NCBI GenBank assembly: GCA_963930655.1
Contig: OZ005602.1
Coordinates: 7,990,001 to 8,054,000 of the forward strand
Source: Myrica gale
Lineage: Eukaryota; Streptophyta; Magnoliopsida; Fagales; Myricaceae
Length of the DNA: 64,000 nucleotides
Direction of reading: 5' to 3'
A program made the position numbers and the translations under genes. Below, in pieces: positions 10,034 through 25,000 of this stretch. The notes below the pieces were generated by a model that saw nothing but the letters and a program-made list of their open reading frames with translations, made no database searches and had not been told where the DNA came from. Position 1 is the first letter of the stretch, and the number at the start of each line of letters is the position of its first letter.

Positions 10034-13000
10034 TTATTTTGTGCCCATTATCCATTCCAAGTACCTCTCTACACTTTCTAGTCCGCAGAGGTCCTTCACA
10101 ACAGGCATGGTAGCTGGAACCTCTAGTTGGAATGGTGTTAAATTAGTCGTAGACCCATCCTGGTTGCTCCAAGAAAGAAGCTGTTTTCTGGCTTCTTTAA
10201 TGGCTGCTCTTGTAGCACAGTGAATGGATGCTGCCAGAAGTAACGGTGGCTCGCCAGAAGCTGCAGAAAAAATAGCCCACTCTTTCACTGATATTTTGAG
10301 TATCTTTTAACCAGTCTGATTTATGCCTGTTTTTGTTTATTGGAACAACGGTTATTCTACAGTTTCACATCCGTTGTGATGATACCACACTCATGATGAG
10401 CCATTAAAGAAATAGGTGAGTCAAGTTATTAGGTCTCTGTTTTTCTCTTTTAACTAGCTCTGTGTTTGGTGTCACAGTTTCTTAGAAGTTTTCTTATACT
10501 TAAAAGCTTGTGAATTAAGAAGTCCTCTCTTGCTTCTTAACAGTGCCAGAACCACAGCACTTCCCTAAACCTCTAAACTTAAAAGTTTTTATGAACCCTT
10601 AGCCTCCACTTAACCAATTGAAACCAACCTAAAAGGTCCAGAAAAAGCAGCTGTTCACCAATAAACCACAGGCCAAAACCATTCCTCAGAGGATCTTTGA
10701 CAACTTCCCAGGTTTTTTTCATATTGCACTTCAGATGGAGTTCGATTAAGGGGTTTGACCAATATGGGAAACAGAGGAATATGTCTGTCTACTTAAGCAA
10801 GTTGACATGTTCAAGGTCAGCAGATTTAGCAACATAACAAAACCTGGCTACTAATGAATTGCATAAAGATAAGTGTGGGGAGTGCCCTATTAAGAGAGGT
10901 AATTTTGATGGTCTACCTACCATTCACAACTAGACTATGGGGGAAATCCCACAGCATTTATTTTAATTTTATTACATATATTCCTACCTTTCTTTGGATT
11001 TGGCAAGAATGATGAGCCAGTTACAAGAAGTTATATCTTGAATGGACATACAAAATTAACAGAACATTTTACAGGAATTGCCAAAATGTTCTCATTCCCG
11101 ATAAGGTCTTTATCTCAAACACCTTTGAATTATACCCATAACAACTAAAGAGTACAGTGAGTACTCATGTAGAAGGTTTTCAGCAAAGCCATTTGCATAT
11201 TCAGACAATAGTACCATTTATTTGTTTGCATATAGTTCCCACTTTAATTACTTCCAAAGGTTTAGAACGTTTTCCAGTAAAAGCCATTTGTATAGGATAC
11301 AAATTGAAGGGACATACCTTTTGAAGAGAGAACCCGTTTTTGGTGATGTCCACTGTTTAGTACTTCAACATTGAATTGTTTGGGTATGGTGTCAAGTGTA
11401 GGAATCTTGTATGTCCATGTGCCTTCTCCAATCACTAATCCATTTGAATTTGTCTTGTATTCTTCAAGCATGAAAAACCCAAGCCCTTGGACAAAAGCTC
11501 CTTCAATCTGCAGGAAGCAACTTCTGATACTAAATAATCGCAACATTTCAAGCCAAATGAGTTGACTACACCATGACGCTTGGAAAAGCAATTTGAATCT
11601 ATTCAAATGAGTCAACACCTTGCCCGATCCCAAAATCTTGAAATTGACACGTGGACAAACGAGTTGACTACTTATCTATATGAGTCAACTCATATCGGCA
11701 AGATTCAAGTTTGGATAGTCAAAGTTCAAATTTTCAAACGTTTTTTTAATGCATCCCAAGGGCTAGAAAAAGTGGTCCAACTATAAAAGGAGCCAAAGAG
11801 GGAAATTTAATGGAGACTTGCACATTTCAATCCCTAGAGCTTCTCTCTTTTTCATTATTTTCATTCTTGGGTTGGTATGAGCTTGAAAGATCTATCCTTT
11901 TGCACCATTATTGTACTTTATTGGGTAAATTAGGCAAGATAGTCATTTATTATGAGCTATAAACCTTCAATAATTATAAAGGTTCTCAAGTACCTCGAAT
12001 ATTGAGATTTGTGAGTGTTGGGAAAAACACTTGTAACTAACCGAGGGTTAGAGAAACTTTGGCGAGAACAACCTTGGTGGATAGGTTTGAGGGTTGAGAC
12101 TTGAAGAGAACTTGAGTTGTGAGTGTTGAACCCATGGAAAACACTTGGTGGGTTGTGAGTGTAGATCTCGTGAAGGCATTTGGGTTGAAAATGTTGAACT
12201 CGGAAAAACACTTGTAAGGTTCTATAGTGCCTGCAAACTAGAGTGTACGCTATTTGAAAGATAGTGGAGAAAGCTCAAGGGAGGTCCCTTGGGGATAGAC
12301 GTAGGCTTGGTTTGAGCTGAACCACCTAAAATTCTCGGTGTTGTATCTCAACTCTCTGTCTTATTAACTTGCTTTATATGCGTGACAATTGGCTGTTTAG
12401 TAGACATTGAACATTTTATACTTAACTTGCATATTTGAAAAAGCACTGTGCTTTGGGTTTAATCTTGTTGTTTAACGCAATTTTTTTTATCAAACCTAAT
12501 TTACCTCACCTCTTGGGTTGTGTATCGAGAGTCACAAGATAAAAATTAGGCTAACCTGTCCTAAATCCACAGCAGGGTTGAGACTCTGTCCACAATCATA
12601 GATGATATCTGTTTGCAAAACTGTGGTTTCTCCTGTCAAAAGATCTACCTCCACCTGCTACAGCATATTTTTGTGTTAGCATTTCATATCGTTTGAGGTA
12701 TTTCCACTCCAGTAGGACTTTTTCAGCAATATGGTACTGGAACTCTGCTGGTGGGCCTTCGTGCAACTTTACTTGAAGAAGCAATTCTTTAGTTTCAGAT
12801 AAAACAAGTGAAGGAATAAGGTTCAAGAAGAACTTACCTCACTTATTGCAACACCATAGTTCAGGTATCGCATCGACGTAATGTCAGGGACAAAGTAAGA
12901 ACTTGCCGATAAGTTCACAGATTGAAGGTGTGCCTACATTTTCACAGGCTTGAGTCACATCCAAAGGTGTAATTTATCAAGTCGAGAATATTTCCAAGAA

Positions 13001-16000
13001 AATGCAAGTTATATTCTGCCTCCTAAGTGTTAATGTGAATCTACCATTTATCCCAAAAGCTTAAGTTGATAGGAAGAAAAAGATTGATTTCAGTATTTGA
13101 ATTGTATTCTCTAACACTCCTCCTCACGTGTGGGTCGGACGCTCCTTTAATTGGGAGGCCCAACAAGTGTAATATTTAATTGAAATAGGGGTAGAGTGCG
13201 GAGTTAGGTCTCGAACTTAGGACCTTGGCTTTGACACCATGTGAATCTACCACTCATCCCAAAAGTTTAAGCTGAGAGGAAGAGGAAGATTTTAGTATTT
13301 GAATTGTATTCTCTTACAGTTCATACAAGTCATTCTTCCAACAACATGCACCTACTCCACAAATTTATGCCTCGCATTTGTGGGAAATTTGCTAGCAAAC
13401 CAAACGTACTATGGGAATCAAAATCAATAATGTTAAATCTTGAACAAAGTCTAGAAGAAACAAATGAGTTTTCATTCATCTTCAGCAATTTATTAAGGTT
13501 CACGATACTCATTTCTTTACAACTGTACATGTTGGGCTTCCAAGGGCCCGCCCAAAAATGTAAAAATGTTAACTAAATTAGAAAACCCCAAAAATGAACT
13601 GAATCAAAATGAAAGAAAGGGGAAACATCACTTTTCACCCCTGAACTACAAGCCAAATGTCATTTTGAGTTCTAAAACTATCAATTTCGTAACATTGATG
13701 CCTTAAACTAATCAAAATTCATCATGGTTTGCCCTTTCATAGTATCCAATAGTCGATATTGTGCCATGTATTCTATTTTCTGCAAATTTCAACCCTAGGA
13801 TCTTATTAGAGGGCGAACATTGATTCATTTTGATAGTTTGGGGGCTGAATGTGATGAAATTCGTAGTTCAAACCACTAAATGACATTTAATTGATAGTTT
13901 CGAAAGCCATAAATGAAGATTTCCCTAGAAGTAAAGAAATCCAAAGAAACAATGACTTAGCCTACGTAATAAGCAAAACACCCTTTAAGACAGAGAACGA
14001 ATAAAGAAACGAAATTCTTTTGGAAAAAAAGGCAGCAAAATATATGGCTTCATTGGCTCTCTTGTGAAGATTGATAAAAAAACACATTTGCAGTTCCCTA
14101 GATGACTTAGAAGGGGCTCCATACCAAGGTTAATCACAAGCTAGAGAGCTTTTGAAGAAATATGCAAATGCACCCAGTATACGTGCACAACATTCTTGAG
14201 GAAACCCAGATCAATACTTGAAAACAACATAAAACTGACTAACTTACGGCAATCAATTGATTTCAGGAAGTACAGTTGAGATTTCTAAACAAACTTTAAA
14301 AGACAAAACAGAAACTTGGGAACATAGCACTTGTCTTTTTACAACTTCAGAAATTACAAAAAAAAAAAAGAAAAAAAAAGAGAAGAGACTTATCTGTTTT
14401 CCAACTTCCGTATTAGTAAGAAATCAGGAGTTTTGCATTGGAGAAAAGAAGTAGAGAAAAATTAGATGTTGAAGGTCCCCAACTTATAAAATAAAAACAA
14501 GTTTGGAGATTTCCACTCTTAATCTGCTCAGTGCACAACATTCTTGAGGAAACCCAGATCAATACTTGAAAACAACATAAAACTGACTAACTTACGGCAA
14601 TCAATTGATTTCAGGAAGTACAGTTGAGATTTCTATACAAACTTTGAAAGACAAACAGAAACTTGGGAACATAGCACTTTTCTTTTTACAACTTCAGAAA
14701 TTACAAAAAATAAAGAGAGAAGAGACTTATCAGTTTTCCAACTTCCGTATTAGGAAGAAATCTGGAGTTTTGCGTTGGAGAAAACAAGAGAGAAATTAGA
14801 TGTTGAAGGTCCCCAACTTATAAAATAAAAACAAGTTTGGAGATTTCCACTCTTAATCTGCTCAGTGCTTGCAAAAAAAACCAAAAATCGTAAGAATGCT
14901 GCTAAAACAACCAATCAAAAAACCAACAGCCTTTATTGTTCAGTGTGCAATAAAGACTAGTTCTTGATCAACACACCTGTCCTCAAACGAGAGGGGAAAA
15001 CTGAAAGTAGGTCATCGACAGTACCTGATCAATGAGCATCTCCCATTTGACAGAACCCATTTGCTTCTGCAACATTTCCCGGAGAGGCTCAAGTCTCTCA
15101 ACCAAAACATTGCAGCAAATCCTGACTGCTTCACAGCTCGACTCAGATGTTGTGCTCCCACTAGTAAAACCCCCTTGAATCAAACTCAAGGTATCAGCCT
15201 GTATGACCCTTACTTTATCCAAGAGATCTCCGACGCCATCACATTTAATTGAACTGAGAACAAAGGCAACCATCTGTTTCACCTTTGTCCACAGCCCCTG
15301 GCCAAGCTCAATCCCACCGACTTCAACAACAATAGACCCATCATGTAAAATGCTTACTTTTCCTGGGGTTGCTCTCATTACCACTTCAAACACAATGGGT
15401 ATTCGAGATATGCCCCTTTTCCTCCATTTGTTGTCCCTATTAAACTCTTTCAGCAATTTGACCCTATAGCATAAGCCTGAAGAAATGACCAACTTCTCCC
15501 ATATTATAGGTAACGTATACTCAAGAGGTTCATCTACACTACCCTCATAGAAAATGTTAATGCTGTTGTATGTGTGGAGATTTATGCTTCTGACAGAATC
15601 CACTTCCATCGAAAGGGTAGATGCTACGTGCTCAATAACTGCTTCAGCAATAAATGATCCCTGTACTTCCCCAGGTGCCCGCATTGCCGATTTACTTGAA
15701 TGGTTTGTCTTGCATACCTTTATATCAAAAGATAAAGCACCCCAATCATACTTTTTAAGTGCAGACATAATGTTAAGGGGCATTATTGGACTTATATCTG
15801 CAGACCACCCAGCATTAATTAATATGTCAAGTTGTAATGCCGTTATCTTCCCACTAGACTTAAATCCTACACTGTAAGTTATCTTCATCGGATGCCTTCC
15901 TCCAGCCATTATCATATCAGTCTTGCGATCAAGATACATCCTGACGGGGCGGCGCAATTTGTGTGCAGCAAGTGCACATGCAGTAGCAACCTAAACACCA

Positions 16001-19000
16001 CAATGTTATGTACTTTTGACAATGGATTTCCTTGAAGGATTAGACAATATATTGAATTACATAAAATAAATTACAGAGAACCAAATCAGCAAAAACCTAG
16101 GATAGAGAGACAGAACACGACAGAGTCACATGCTAATATTCCAAGGTTGGATTTGGTACAATGGACAAAATAGTTCAGACCAAATGTTCTTTCCAAGGTA
16201 ACACCCCATGATAGACTAACCAAAAATTTCCTTCTAGGTGAATCTTCTTTACATATATGATTATTTTTTCCCTCTCACAAATCCAATTGATTGCATCAAG
16301 GATTGGCAACTCCCCTTTTCAACTTGTTTTCTCCATTCAGGAGGAACCTGTCATATACTCCAATGGTGGTGTATCCTTTTATGGATATGGTTGGAATTCA
16401 GGTGCACATATAAGATAAAACTAGCTTCATAAAGAAATTCAGTACCATCTTCGATGATTTGTTTCTAAATTGCTTATATGATTGGCATGTGATTCCACTT
16501 ATGCATCTTCCACACGGTTTAGTTGTTCATGGGCAATAATGGATCATTATACACAAGGCAAATCACACACCGAATTTTTGTCTTTTTAAAAAAAAAAAAA
16601 ATTAAGCATAGTTTTATTAAAAAAGAAAGAGGAAGAGGTGAATTCAGTACAAAGACTATACTGAAATCACTCAAAGCATACAAATGAAAAAACTAAGGAA
16701 ATCAAAATAGTCCAGAAAACGACCCCCTAACAAAGCATTAGCCCAGCAGAAAAGAGAAAGGAACACATCGCCCTACAAACTCCCTAGAGATCTAGCCGAA
16801 TCCTTAAAACATCGTCTATTCCTCTCCCTCCAAAGACACCACCAAATACACGCAGGTATCATCCTCCGAATTGCTTTTGCTGCAGGATCCACAAACTTCC
16901 GTCCCCAACAAGAGAGGACATCCGCCACTCTTTCAGGCATTATCCAATGAACATTCAACAAACCAAGGACATGCATCCAGAGACCTCTTGCAACCAGACA
17001 ATGCAATAACAAATCAAAATGAGTGTTGATGTCATTTCAAAAGTTCTAGAGGAGGGTGACGTGTTAATATTGGGTCCAGAGGAGGGAGCGGCTGTGATTG
17101 GAGATGGTAATGGGTTTTCTGAGTAGTGTTAGGAACCTTTGCAGATTTGCTATCCTAAATCAAAATGGGTTCTGAATATAGTGTCCTCTTTCCGAAGAAT
17201 GGTGAGGTGTCATGTGAGGGGTATGAAAATAAATTGACGGAATTATTTGAAGAGTTGGAAAAGGATACAGAGCTTTTGTGTAGGAAATCTCATAGTTGAT
17301 CGGGGAGAAGTTGGTAAGGGAAATAAAGGGTTTGTTATCTACTATTAATTATGAAGGGCAGATGTCTGCTTCTAGGAAAAGTCGGAAGGGAAGGAGGGCT
17401 ATATCAGGTTGTTAATGAAGCCTAGAATTCTAAGTTGGAATGTTTGGGGTCTTAATGACAATCTGAAGTGCAGTAGGATTAGGAATTTAGTCCGTGGGTG
17501 GAAACTGGATCTTGTATGTTTCCAGGGGACTATGGTAGGTGATGTTTCGAGGGCTTTAGTGAGATGTTTGTGGGGTGGTCCTCATGTGGGGTGGTTTATT
17601 CACGTGGTCCTATAATCGTTCTTCTCAGTCTTGGTCCATGATTGATAGATTCCTTTTTAGCTCAGAGTGAGAGATGTTATTTCCGGAGGTAATCCAGCGT
17701 CGGTTGCCTCGTTTGTATTCTGATCATTTCCCAATTCAATTGGAGTGTGGTTCATTTGGGGGTGGGAAAAAACCTTTCAGATTTGAAAATATGTGGTTGA
17801 AGGCAGAGGAGATTGTGGATCATGTTAGGGAGTGGTGGAAGAGTTATGATTTTTCTGGGTCTCCCAGTTTTGTGCTCAATTTGAAATTGAAGACTAAAAA
17901 GCGCGACTTAAAAGTTTGGAATAAAGAAGTTTTTGGTGATCTCTTTTCTCGTAAGTCAGATTTGATGAGGGAGTTATCTTTGTTGGATGGGTTGGACGAG
18001 GTAGGGAGTCTTGATTCTGAGGGTTTGGAAAGGAAGTTGAGATTATGAGGGAGCTTGACCAGCTGATTGATTTGGAGGAAGTGAACTGGAGGCAAAAATC
18101 GTGTGTGGCTAATTCCAATAGAAAATCTAATTCTATTTCTATCCTTGAGGTGGATGGAGAAATGGTGGAAGACCCTGCGGAAATCTCGTCAAGGATTGTT
18201 AGTTTCTATTCATCCTTGTACGATGAGCCTTTTTCCTGGAGACCATCTTTGGATGGGTTGGAGTTTGATATGATTTCGGAGGAGGAGACTGTGTGGTTAG
18301 AACGACCTTTTGAGGAGGATGAGATGTCTGGGGTGGTCAGAGGCCTTACTGGAGACAAAGCGCCGGGCCCTGATGGCTTCTCTTTAGCATTCTACCAGTC
18401 TTGTTGGGAGGTCATTAAAGAGGATGATGTTTCAGTTTTCAATGAATTTGCTCGTGACGGCTGGTTTGTCCGTAGTTTGAATGCTACCTTTGTTGTTCTC
18501 ATCCCTAAGAAACCGGGAGAGGTTGAGTTGAAAGATTTCTGCCCCATAAGCTTGGTGGGGGTACTATAAGATCATTGCTAAGGTTTTGGCGAATAAACTG
18601 AAACTTCTACTTGACAAGATTATTTCGCCTTCTCAGAATGCTTTTGTTAGGGGAAGATAGATTCTGGATTCGGTCTTGATTGCCAATGAGTGTCTTGATT
18701 CTAGGATGAGTTGGACATTCACAAAGCCTATGACCACGTTAATTGGAATTTCTTGTTGTACTTATTGAGAAGATGTGGGTTTGGCGACAAGTGGTGTCGA
18801 TGGATATAATTTTACATTTCTACGGTCAAACTTTCCGTGCTTCTGAATGGGTCTCCAAAGGGCTTTTTGTTATGGAGGCTTTTTCTAGAATGATGATAAA
18901 GTTGGTTTTGTTTGGTCTTATTGCTGGTTTCAAGGTTGGTGGTGTGGGTGGAGCTGATACTGGTGTCTCTCACTTGCTTTTTGCAGATGATACTCTAATT

Positions 19001-22000
19001 TTGTGTGGGGCGGAGGCGGCTCAAATGCGTAGCATTCGGTATTTGTTATTATGCTTTGAAGCGGTTTCGGGGTTGAAGGTAAATCTTTCCAAATCGGAGG
19101 TTATTCCTATTGGTAATGTGCAAGGATTTGCTTCTATTTTGGGTTGTAGGGTGTCTGCACTTCCCATGACTTATTTGAGGCTTCTTTGGGTGCCCAATAC
19201 AAAAGTGTGCAGATTTGGGATGGTATTTTGGAGAGGATGGGAAGGAGGTTGGCAGGATGAAAGCGTATGTACTTATCCAAGGGAGGTAGGATTACTTTGA
19301 TTAAGTCTACTCTGTCTCGTCTTCCTACATACATTCTATCTCTTTTCCCTATTTCGAGTGCAGTGACATTGAGAATTGAAAAACTTCAAAGGGACTTTTT
19401 GTGGGGTGCTGATGATGGTGCTCACAAATTTCATTTACTCAGTTGGGAGGTGTGTTCTCCTATTCAGACAGGAGGGCTGAGGCTTAGGAGGATGTCTTTG
19501 TTCAACAGAGCCTTGTTGGGCAAGTGGTTGTGCAGATTTGCCACCGATACGCACTTGAATCTCCTTGCCCGATACGTTCTCAACAGGAGTGGTCTTATCG
19601 TGGGGAAAGACAGGAGAGATGAAGTGGACCCCAGAAGGCAGCAGCTCCGGAGCTTCTTCCGACACTAGAGGCTTCCTCACGTCCACTGCCAACAAATGAG
19701 AAATCGGCATATCCCCTGCCGACCCACTCAGTTCCGGCACCAAACCAACGGCTACCGTTGACCCACCCCAGGCCGAGTCCTTTTCTGCGCGACCACCCTC
19801 TGGAACCTGCGGCAGTTCAGCAGGCAGCTTCGACATGGGCTCCATTGAGAACTGGTCGACGATGGAAGACGACCCAGTCTGAATAGCCATCAGCTCTCAA
19901 TCTGGTAAAAAAAAGGACATACAAGGAGGAGAAGGAAGCATAGACATCACCGGCAAGGACTCCGTCGTAGACTCAACGACAAGCAGTGGGACAGGCGTCG
20001 ACACCTCCAAAGACAACTCCACCGAAGGCATATCGACGAACGCCGGAACAACATGCGTCGACACCTTCACCGGCAAAGAATACTCCAGCGAATGATCGAC
20101 GCCTACCGACAGAGTTGCACTCGTCGACGTCCGCAGTTGAGACCCGGGCTGATGAAAAACGCTATTGGTAGCCTACACAGAGCCCACCTCACCACTAATC
20201 AGCCCCTCACCCCCTTCAAAATAACTCGCCCACCACAGCCCAACAACCCACCTTTTTGGGCCGCACCTTTTTGGGCTCTTAATTGAAACCCACAAACCAA
20301 ACAATTCATCTCCAGCACCGCAAGGTCACGAGGGTTAAAAAGTTTTAAAAAAGCTGCAAGCTGATCCACCTCCTTCCTAAGACCTGCAATGTGAAGCCAA
20401 AGGTCAGCTGAATTAAATGATGCCAGCTCTCTGCCCGACAAACCAGTCGCCTCTTTGCCTTTCGATACACACCTCTTCGAGGCAGTGATGGACATAAAGC
20501 TAGGAGACTGAGCATGCGCCGCATCACCAGCATGCTGCAATCTAGGCGTTTCGAATTCCCCCAGATTCCAGCTTCCCCGTCGTTACCAGACGAGACAGAT
20601 CCCAGCGGTTTCACTGCCTGACTCTCAGAACGCAGAAACAAAACAACATCACTAAAAATACGATTCAATATCTACCACCCATAGCCATTCCTGCCCTCCG
20701 ACACCATTCCTGCTCTACTACTGCAACATAACGACCTCCCTTATTAGAAAGACGTTGAGCCAGAAAACTACGCCTGGACTCATTAAACTTGAATGCACAG
20801 TCAATAGCAAGAGAAGCCGCCATCAACTTATCAGACATGTTCACCATCCATACAGCACCGAACTTCCCCATACGAATCGAGTTCGTAAATGTTTTACTCC
20901 ACTCCGAAAACTGAACATCACCCTTCCCATCAATCGTCACTTGAAACTCCTTGGATTCCACGGGAAAATTACGAATAAAAAGAGACATCTCCCCCGTCAC
21001 TAGAAATCTCTCTAGTATTCGCTAGCCACCGCTTCTATGATCCGAATTTTTGTCTAAACAAGGTCTAATGCTTTTCATCAAGAGTTAACACAGCAAACAT
21101 TTGGGGAACATTTTGATGTAATCATCTATATTTCATCGGTTGCAACACTCAAGATCAGCCATACAATCCTGTAACTGACACATGCAAATTTTCACTTCAT
21201 AATTGGACAGCAACAAGAATCAACACGAACAACAAAAACGAATACTTAGACAATAAGCAGATGCAACTTAGAAGATTCATACATATCTACTAACTGACAT
21301 AATTGGAAGATTCATACATTTTGTTTGCATCCAATGACCCATCCATCTTAGAGGAATTGTAAGGTTCCAGTTTAAACATACTGCAATGCAAGCATGTATC
21401 AGGCACTCTATAATATGGATCCCAGAAGATCCATCCGGGCTAAAACAGAATTGAGTGCCCAGTTGCTTCATCTTGGTGAATAAAGGAGATTCATCATCTA
21501 AATTAATAGAGAGCTGGTCCACCCAGCACGTTACAGAAAATTCTGATACATATCTACAGTTGTTATGATAGTCTGATACTAGTTAAAGCGTCGGCAGTGT
21601 ATCAATAATGAGTATATAGTTTTGTCAAAAAGTAGAAAGAGTACTCACAGGCATGGCTTTTAAGGCCTTTCCACCGAAACCTCCCCCAACCCTTCTTGTA
21701 ATAACACGGACATTATGTTCAGGAATGCCAAGACATCTTGCGATCACTTTGTGTGTCAACTCAGGTACCTGACTTGAACTATATACCACCATGCAGTTGT
21801 CTTCATCTGGTACAGCAAGGGCAGTTTGTGTCTCCATATAGAAATAGTATTGTGACCCAAGTTTAATCTGATTGTCCCCATTCGCCAAAAATTTCACAGT
21901 GAGGCCGCATTTTCTTAATTGATGAATGAGTGAAGAGATGCTGAAGGAGTGCAAGCATGTAAAAAGTCTTGATTTTTTTTTTTCTTATTTTCAAAAAGGA

Positions 22001-25000
22001 CTGTTACATACATGATAGAGTAATGAAGAATATCCATGCTCTAAAGTAGGTAAACTTGGGCATTGGGGAGAAAAGCAGAGAAACAAGAGCCTATAGATTA
22101 CAAGTACCTCTGCAGAAAGAATCCTCTGATCTGCTTCAGCCATTCCTTTTGATATATCGCCAACCTGTTTTGGGTAAAGCATAGGAGGAACCTCAAAAAG
22201 GCTAGATCTCCGAACAGCCTCTTCTACGGAGAGAATAGGCGGTTCTAGATTTTCCATGTTGTAATCAACCACAGCAAGGTTTGTAGCTGTATCTGCATGC
22301 CTCTGTGTATCTGCAACCTACAAAATGATTTATGTATTGAGATAATGCAGAAACCAAAAGGAGGAAGTAAACTTGTTTGTAATGTCATCTCCATTTACAC
22401 TCAAACACAACGAAGGTCACATGTTCCTAGACAAGAATAAAGGAATTACCACCAAGGCAAGAGTCTGACCAGCACACTCAGTAAGCTTCTCAGCAAATAA
22501 AGGTTCAGTACCAAACATAGCCTTTGATCCTATATTCTCTCCACCTTCAGGGATATCCTTGAAAGTAATAACTGCAGCCACTCCGTCTGGATATGGGTTG
22601 GTTTCAAATTTTATACCGTTTACCCATGCCAAAGGCTTTGTGCTATAAATGAATGCTCCATGTAGGCAATTTGCTGGTGAAGGAATGTCATCCACATAGA
22701 CAGCCTCACCTACACAACAGATCAGCATGAGTAAAGATATCTATTTGATTTCAGGGGTTGCAACGACAAATGAAGGGATAGAACAACAAGCAAACGGAAA
22801 ATAAAAGAATTCTAGCAATCTAATCAGTGCTGATCATCAACATAAAGTACAAAAGAATATATCGTCACACTAAACCACGAGCGATAATAACAAGCGACCA
22901 TAATGAAGTAGAAACCCATGAGAGAGATGGTTTTAACAAAGGTAAACTTGAGCAAAAAGATGGGGACAAGGTAAATTTAAAGAACCTTGTCAATTAGAAA
23001 GTTGAATTGCCCAATTTATTTGGGACTTGAACGTGATGTGTCAAGTTTCAAACAAGAAACACAAGGCCAGCAAAGGCAGGAGGATGCCGCTAATAGACTA
23101 CATAATAGAACATTAATGATAGTGAAAACAAGAGTACTAATAAACCAGAAAACAATGTTAACATAACACATATAATCATGTGCTGTATAACGAACCAGAA
23201 GCTTGGATGGCAGCTCCAGATTTTGTAATTGGATCACCCACAGGATGATACTCTGTACTTGATCCAATCACCTGCTTAGCAGGTGATAGAAAAGTCGGGA
23301 CCTTATAATGATCAAGCTGGAAAAAATTCTGGTATATTTTTGAAGCTTCGACTAACAAATTATTTGTATGTCCATCCACCAAACCATTAGAAATTCCACT
23401 ATTGTCAAGTAAGGGACTAAAGAAATTGAAAAGAAAACCAATGGCCAAGCTTGACCTATATGCAGGAGAGGAAGCGCCTTCTTCAGGAACAATAGTGGCT
23501 CTAAGTAACCTGATAGCTTCATATAGAACACCAACAACTAAAGTTTTTCCAGCTAAAAATTCCTCCACCTTTCTTGCTCTGAGTGCATGCTTGGTCCCAT
23601 AAGCACCAAAAGCCAGCTGACAGTTATTGATTGTGATCCTATCAGAAGTTTTACATGGAGAAACTTCAGCCAAGAAAGCAGCATTTAAATAGGGCAACAC
23701 ATTTCCAAGAGGTCGTGGTGCAGCTCGGTAGGTTTCAAAAAGCAATAGGGTGTCAGTTTCAGAAGAAATACTTTTAATTGATTCCCAAACTGGGATTCTA
23801 ACATTCAGAAGCACAGTTTTGGAATCCAACGGAGGCCTTTCAAGGAACTCCTCTAACATTATCTTTTCATGTCTGGTGCCTCTCAGTATCTCTACCATCG
23901 AACCCACAGCAAGAAGTATGGTAGCAAGATCTGAAGGAAAATGTTTCCTCTGTGCCATTACCAAATTTCCCCCAACGCTAGCTGTGTTCCGGATGAATCC
24001 TGAAGCAATTTTCTCCATATGGTCAGCAATCTTTTTAAGCATCATCTCACTCTTTGAGTGAAATTCATCTTTGTTCTCTTTCTTTAGAGCTTCAATAGCT
24101 TTAGAGATTGTCACGGTTGCTCCAATCTCAATCCCTGTAGGATCTGTTCTAATGGATGAGAGCTCAGGAATATACCTTAGATCAATGTATCTGTCAATGT
24201 GTTCCACTTCCTTGAAATAACCCCTTCCCGTGTTACCAGCAACTAATTTAATCGAGCTTTCTTTACAGGCCTGAATGGATTCCAATAAGCTCTGCAGTTC
24301 CTCGACACAAACAGGATTGCACCAACAAAATCTTTTAGAATCCAAAACCAATGAAGACCGTATTTCCTTCTTCAAGAACTCTGGAAATGTACCAATGTCT
24401 CTATGAGGGTTATAGACTGGTAGTTTATTTGTTGTGACTTCCTTACTCTCTCCCTTTCTCCAAAAAGTGTTCAACCCCAAGTCCTCAATATCAACATCAG
24501 CTGCAAAACTCTTGCACGCATCGGCTATCGGTCTATACCCAGTACAGCGGCAGAGGTTTCCTGAAATAGCCTTTTCGGCCTCAGAAACTGTCAGCTTGGA
24601 GAATCCAGGAGAAGGCTCCAGTCGATTGGTCTTTTCAGCATTGACCAAAGCTCCATAGAGCGAAACACACATTCCAGGAGTACAAAACCCACACTGAGAA
24701 GCATGGAAACCAGCGAACCTTTGATGAATTGGATGGAACCCATCTTTGCTATTTCCAAGGCCTTCAGTTGTTGTAACAGAACATCCATTTATACTGCAAA
24801 GTAGAGTGAGACATGAACTTGCCGTAAAATCCTCAACCAGGTCAAGCACAGGATCATACTTTGACAATAGAACAACACAAGCGCCACAACCACCTACAGC
24901 AATGAATTATAGCCCACCTTAGCAAAACATTTCAATCATTCATGAGTTAGACAAATCCATTTCCAGGCATAGTAAGATAATCGAAGAGCTAGACAAAACA

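Larger units (their letters stand above)
16584..21041 (-). mobile_element. L1-type LINE inserted in intron 5 of AO-1, internally inverted
   Basis: Flanked by the exact 14-bp direct repeat CCGAATTTTTGTCT at 16570-16583 and 21042-21055. AO-2 carries the unoccupied site (CCAAATTTTTGTCT near 56487-56500) followed by the same AAACAAGGTCTAATGCTTTT. The two outer parts run on the minus strand (ORF1 at the right, zinc-knuckle 3' end at the left), while the middle (about 17.02-19.55 kb, EN and RT) runs on the plus strand. All coding parts are broken by stops and frameshifts. It lies in the same orientation as the AO gene overall and lengthens intron 5 to 5.66 kb. Confidence 0.88.

Noticed and set aside
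14257-14799. Two similar short frames starting [10 protein letters not shown]
   Set aside because: They are the two copies of the tandem repeat in AO-1 intron 6, not genes.
15554-15877. Plus-strand 107-codon frame conserved at 55523-55846
   Set aside because: It is antisense to AO exon 6 in both copies. Conservation is explained by the exon on the other strand.
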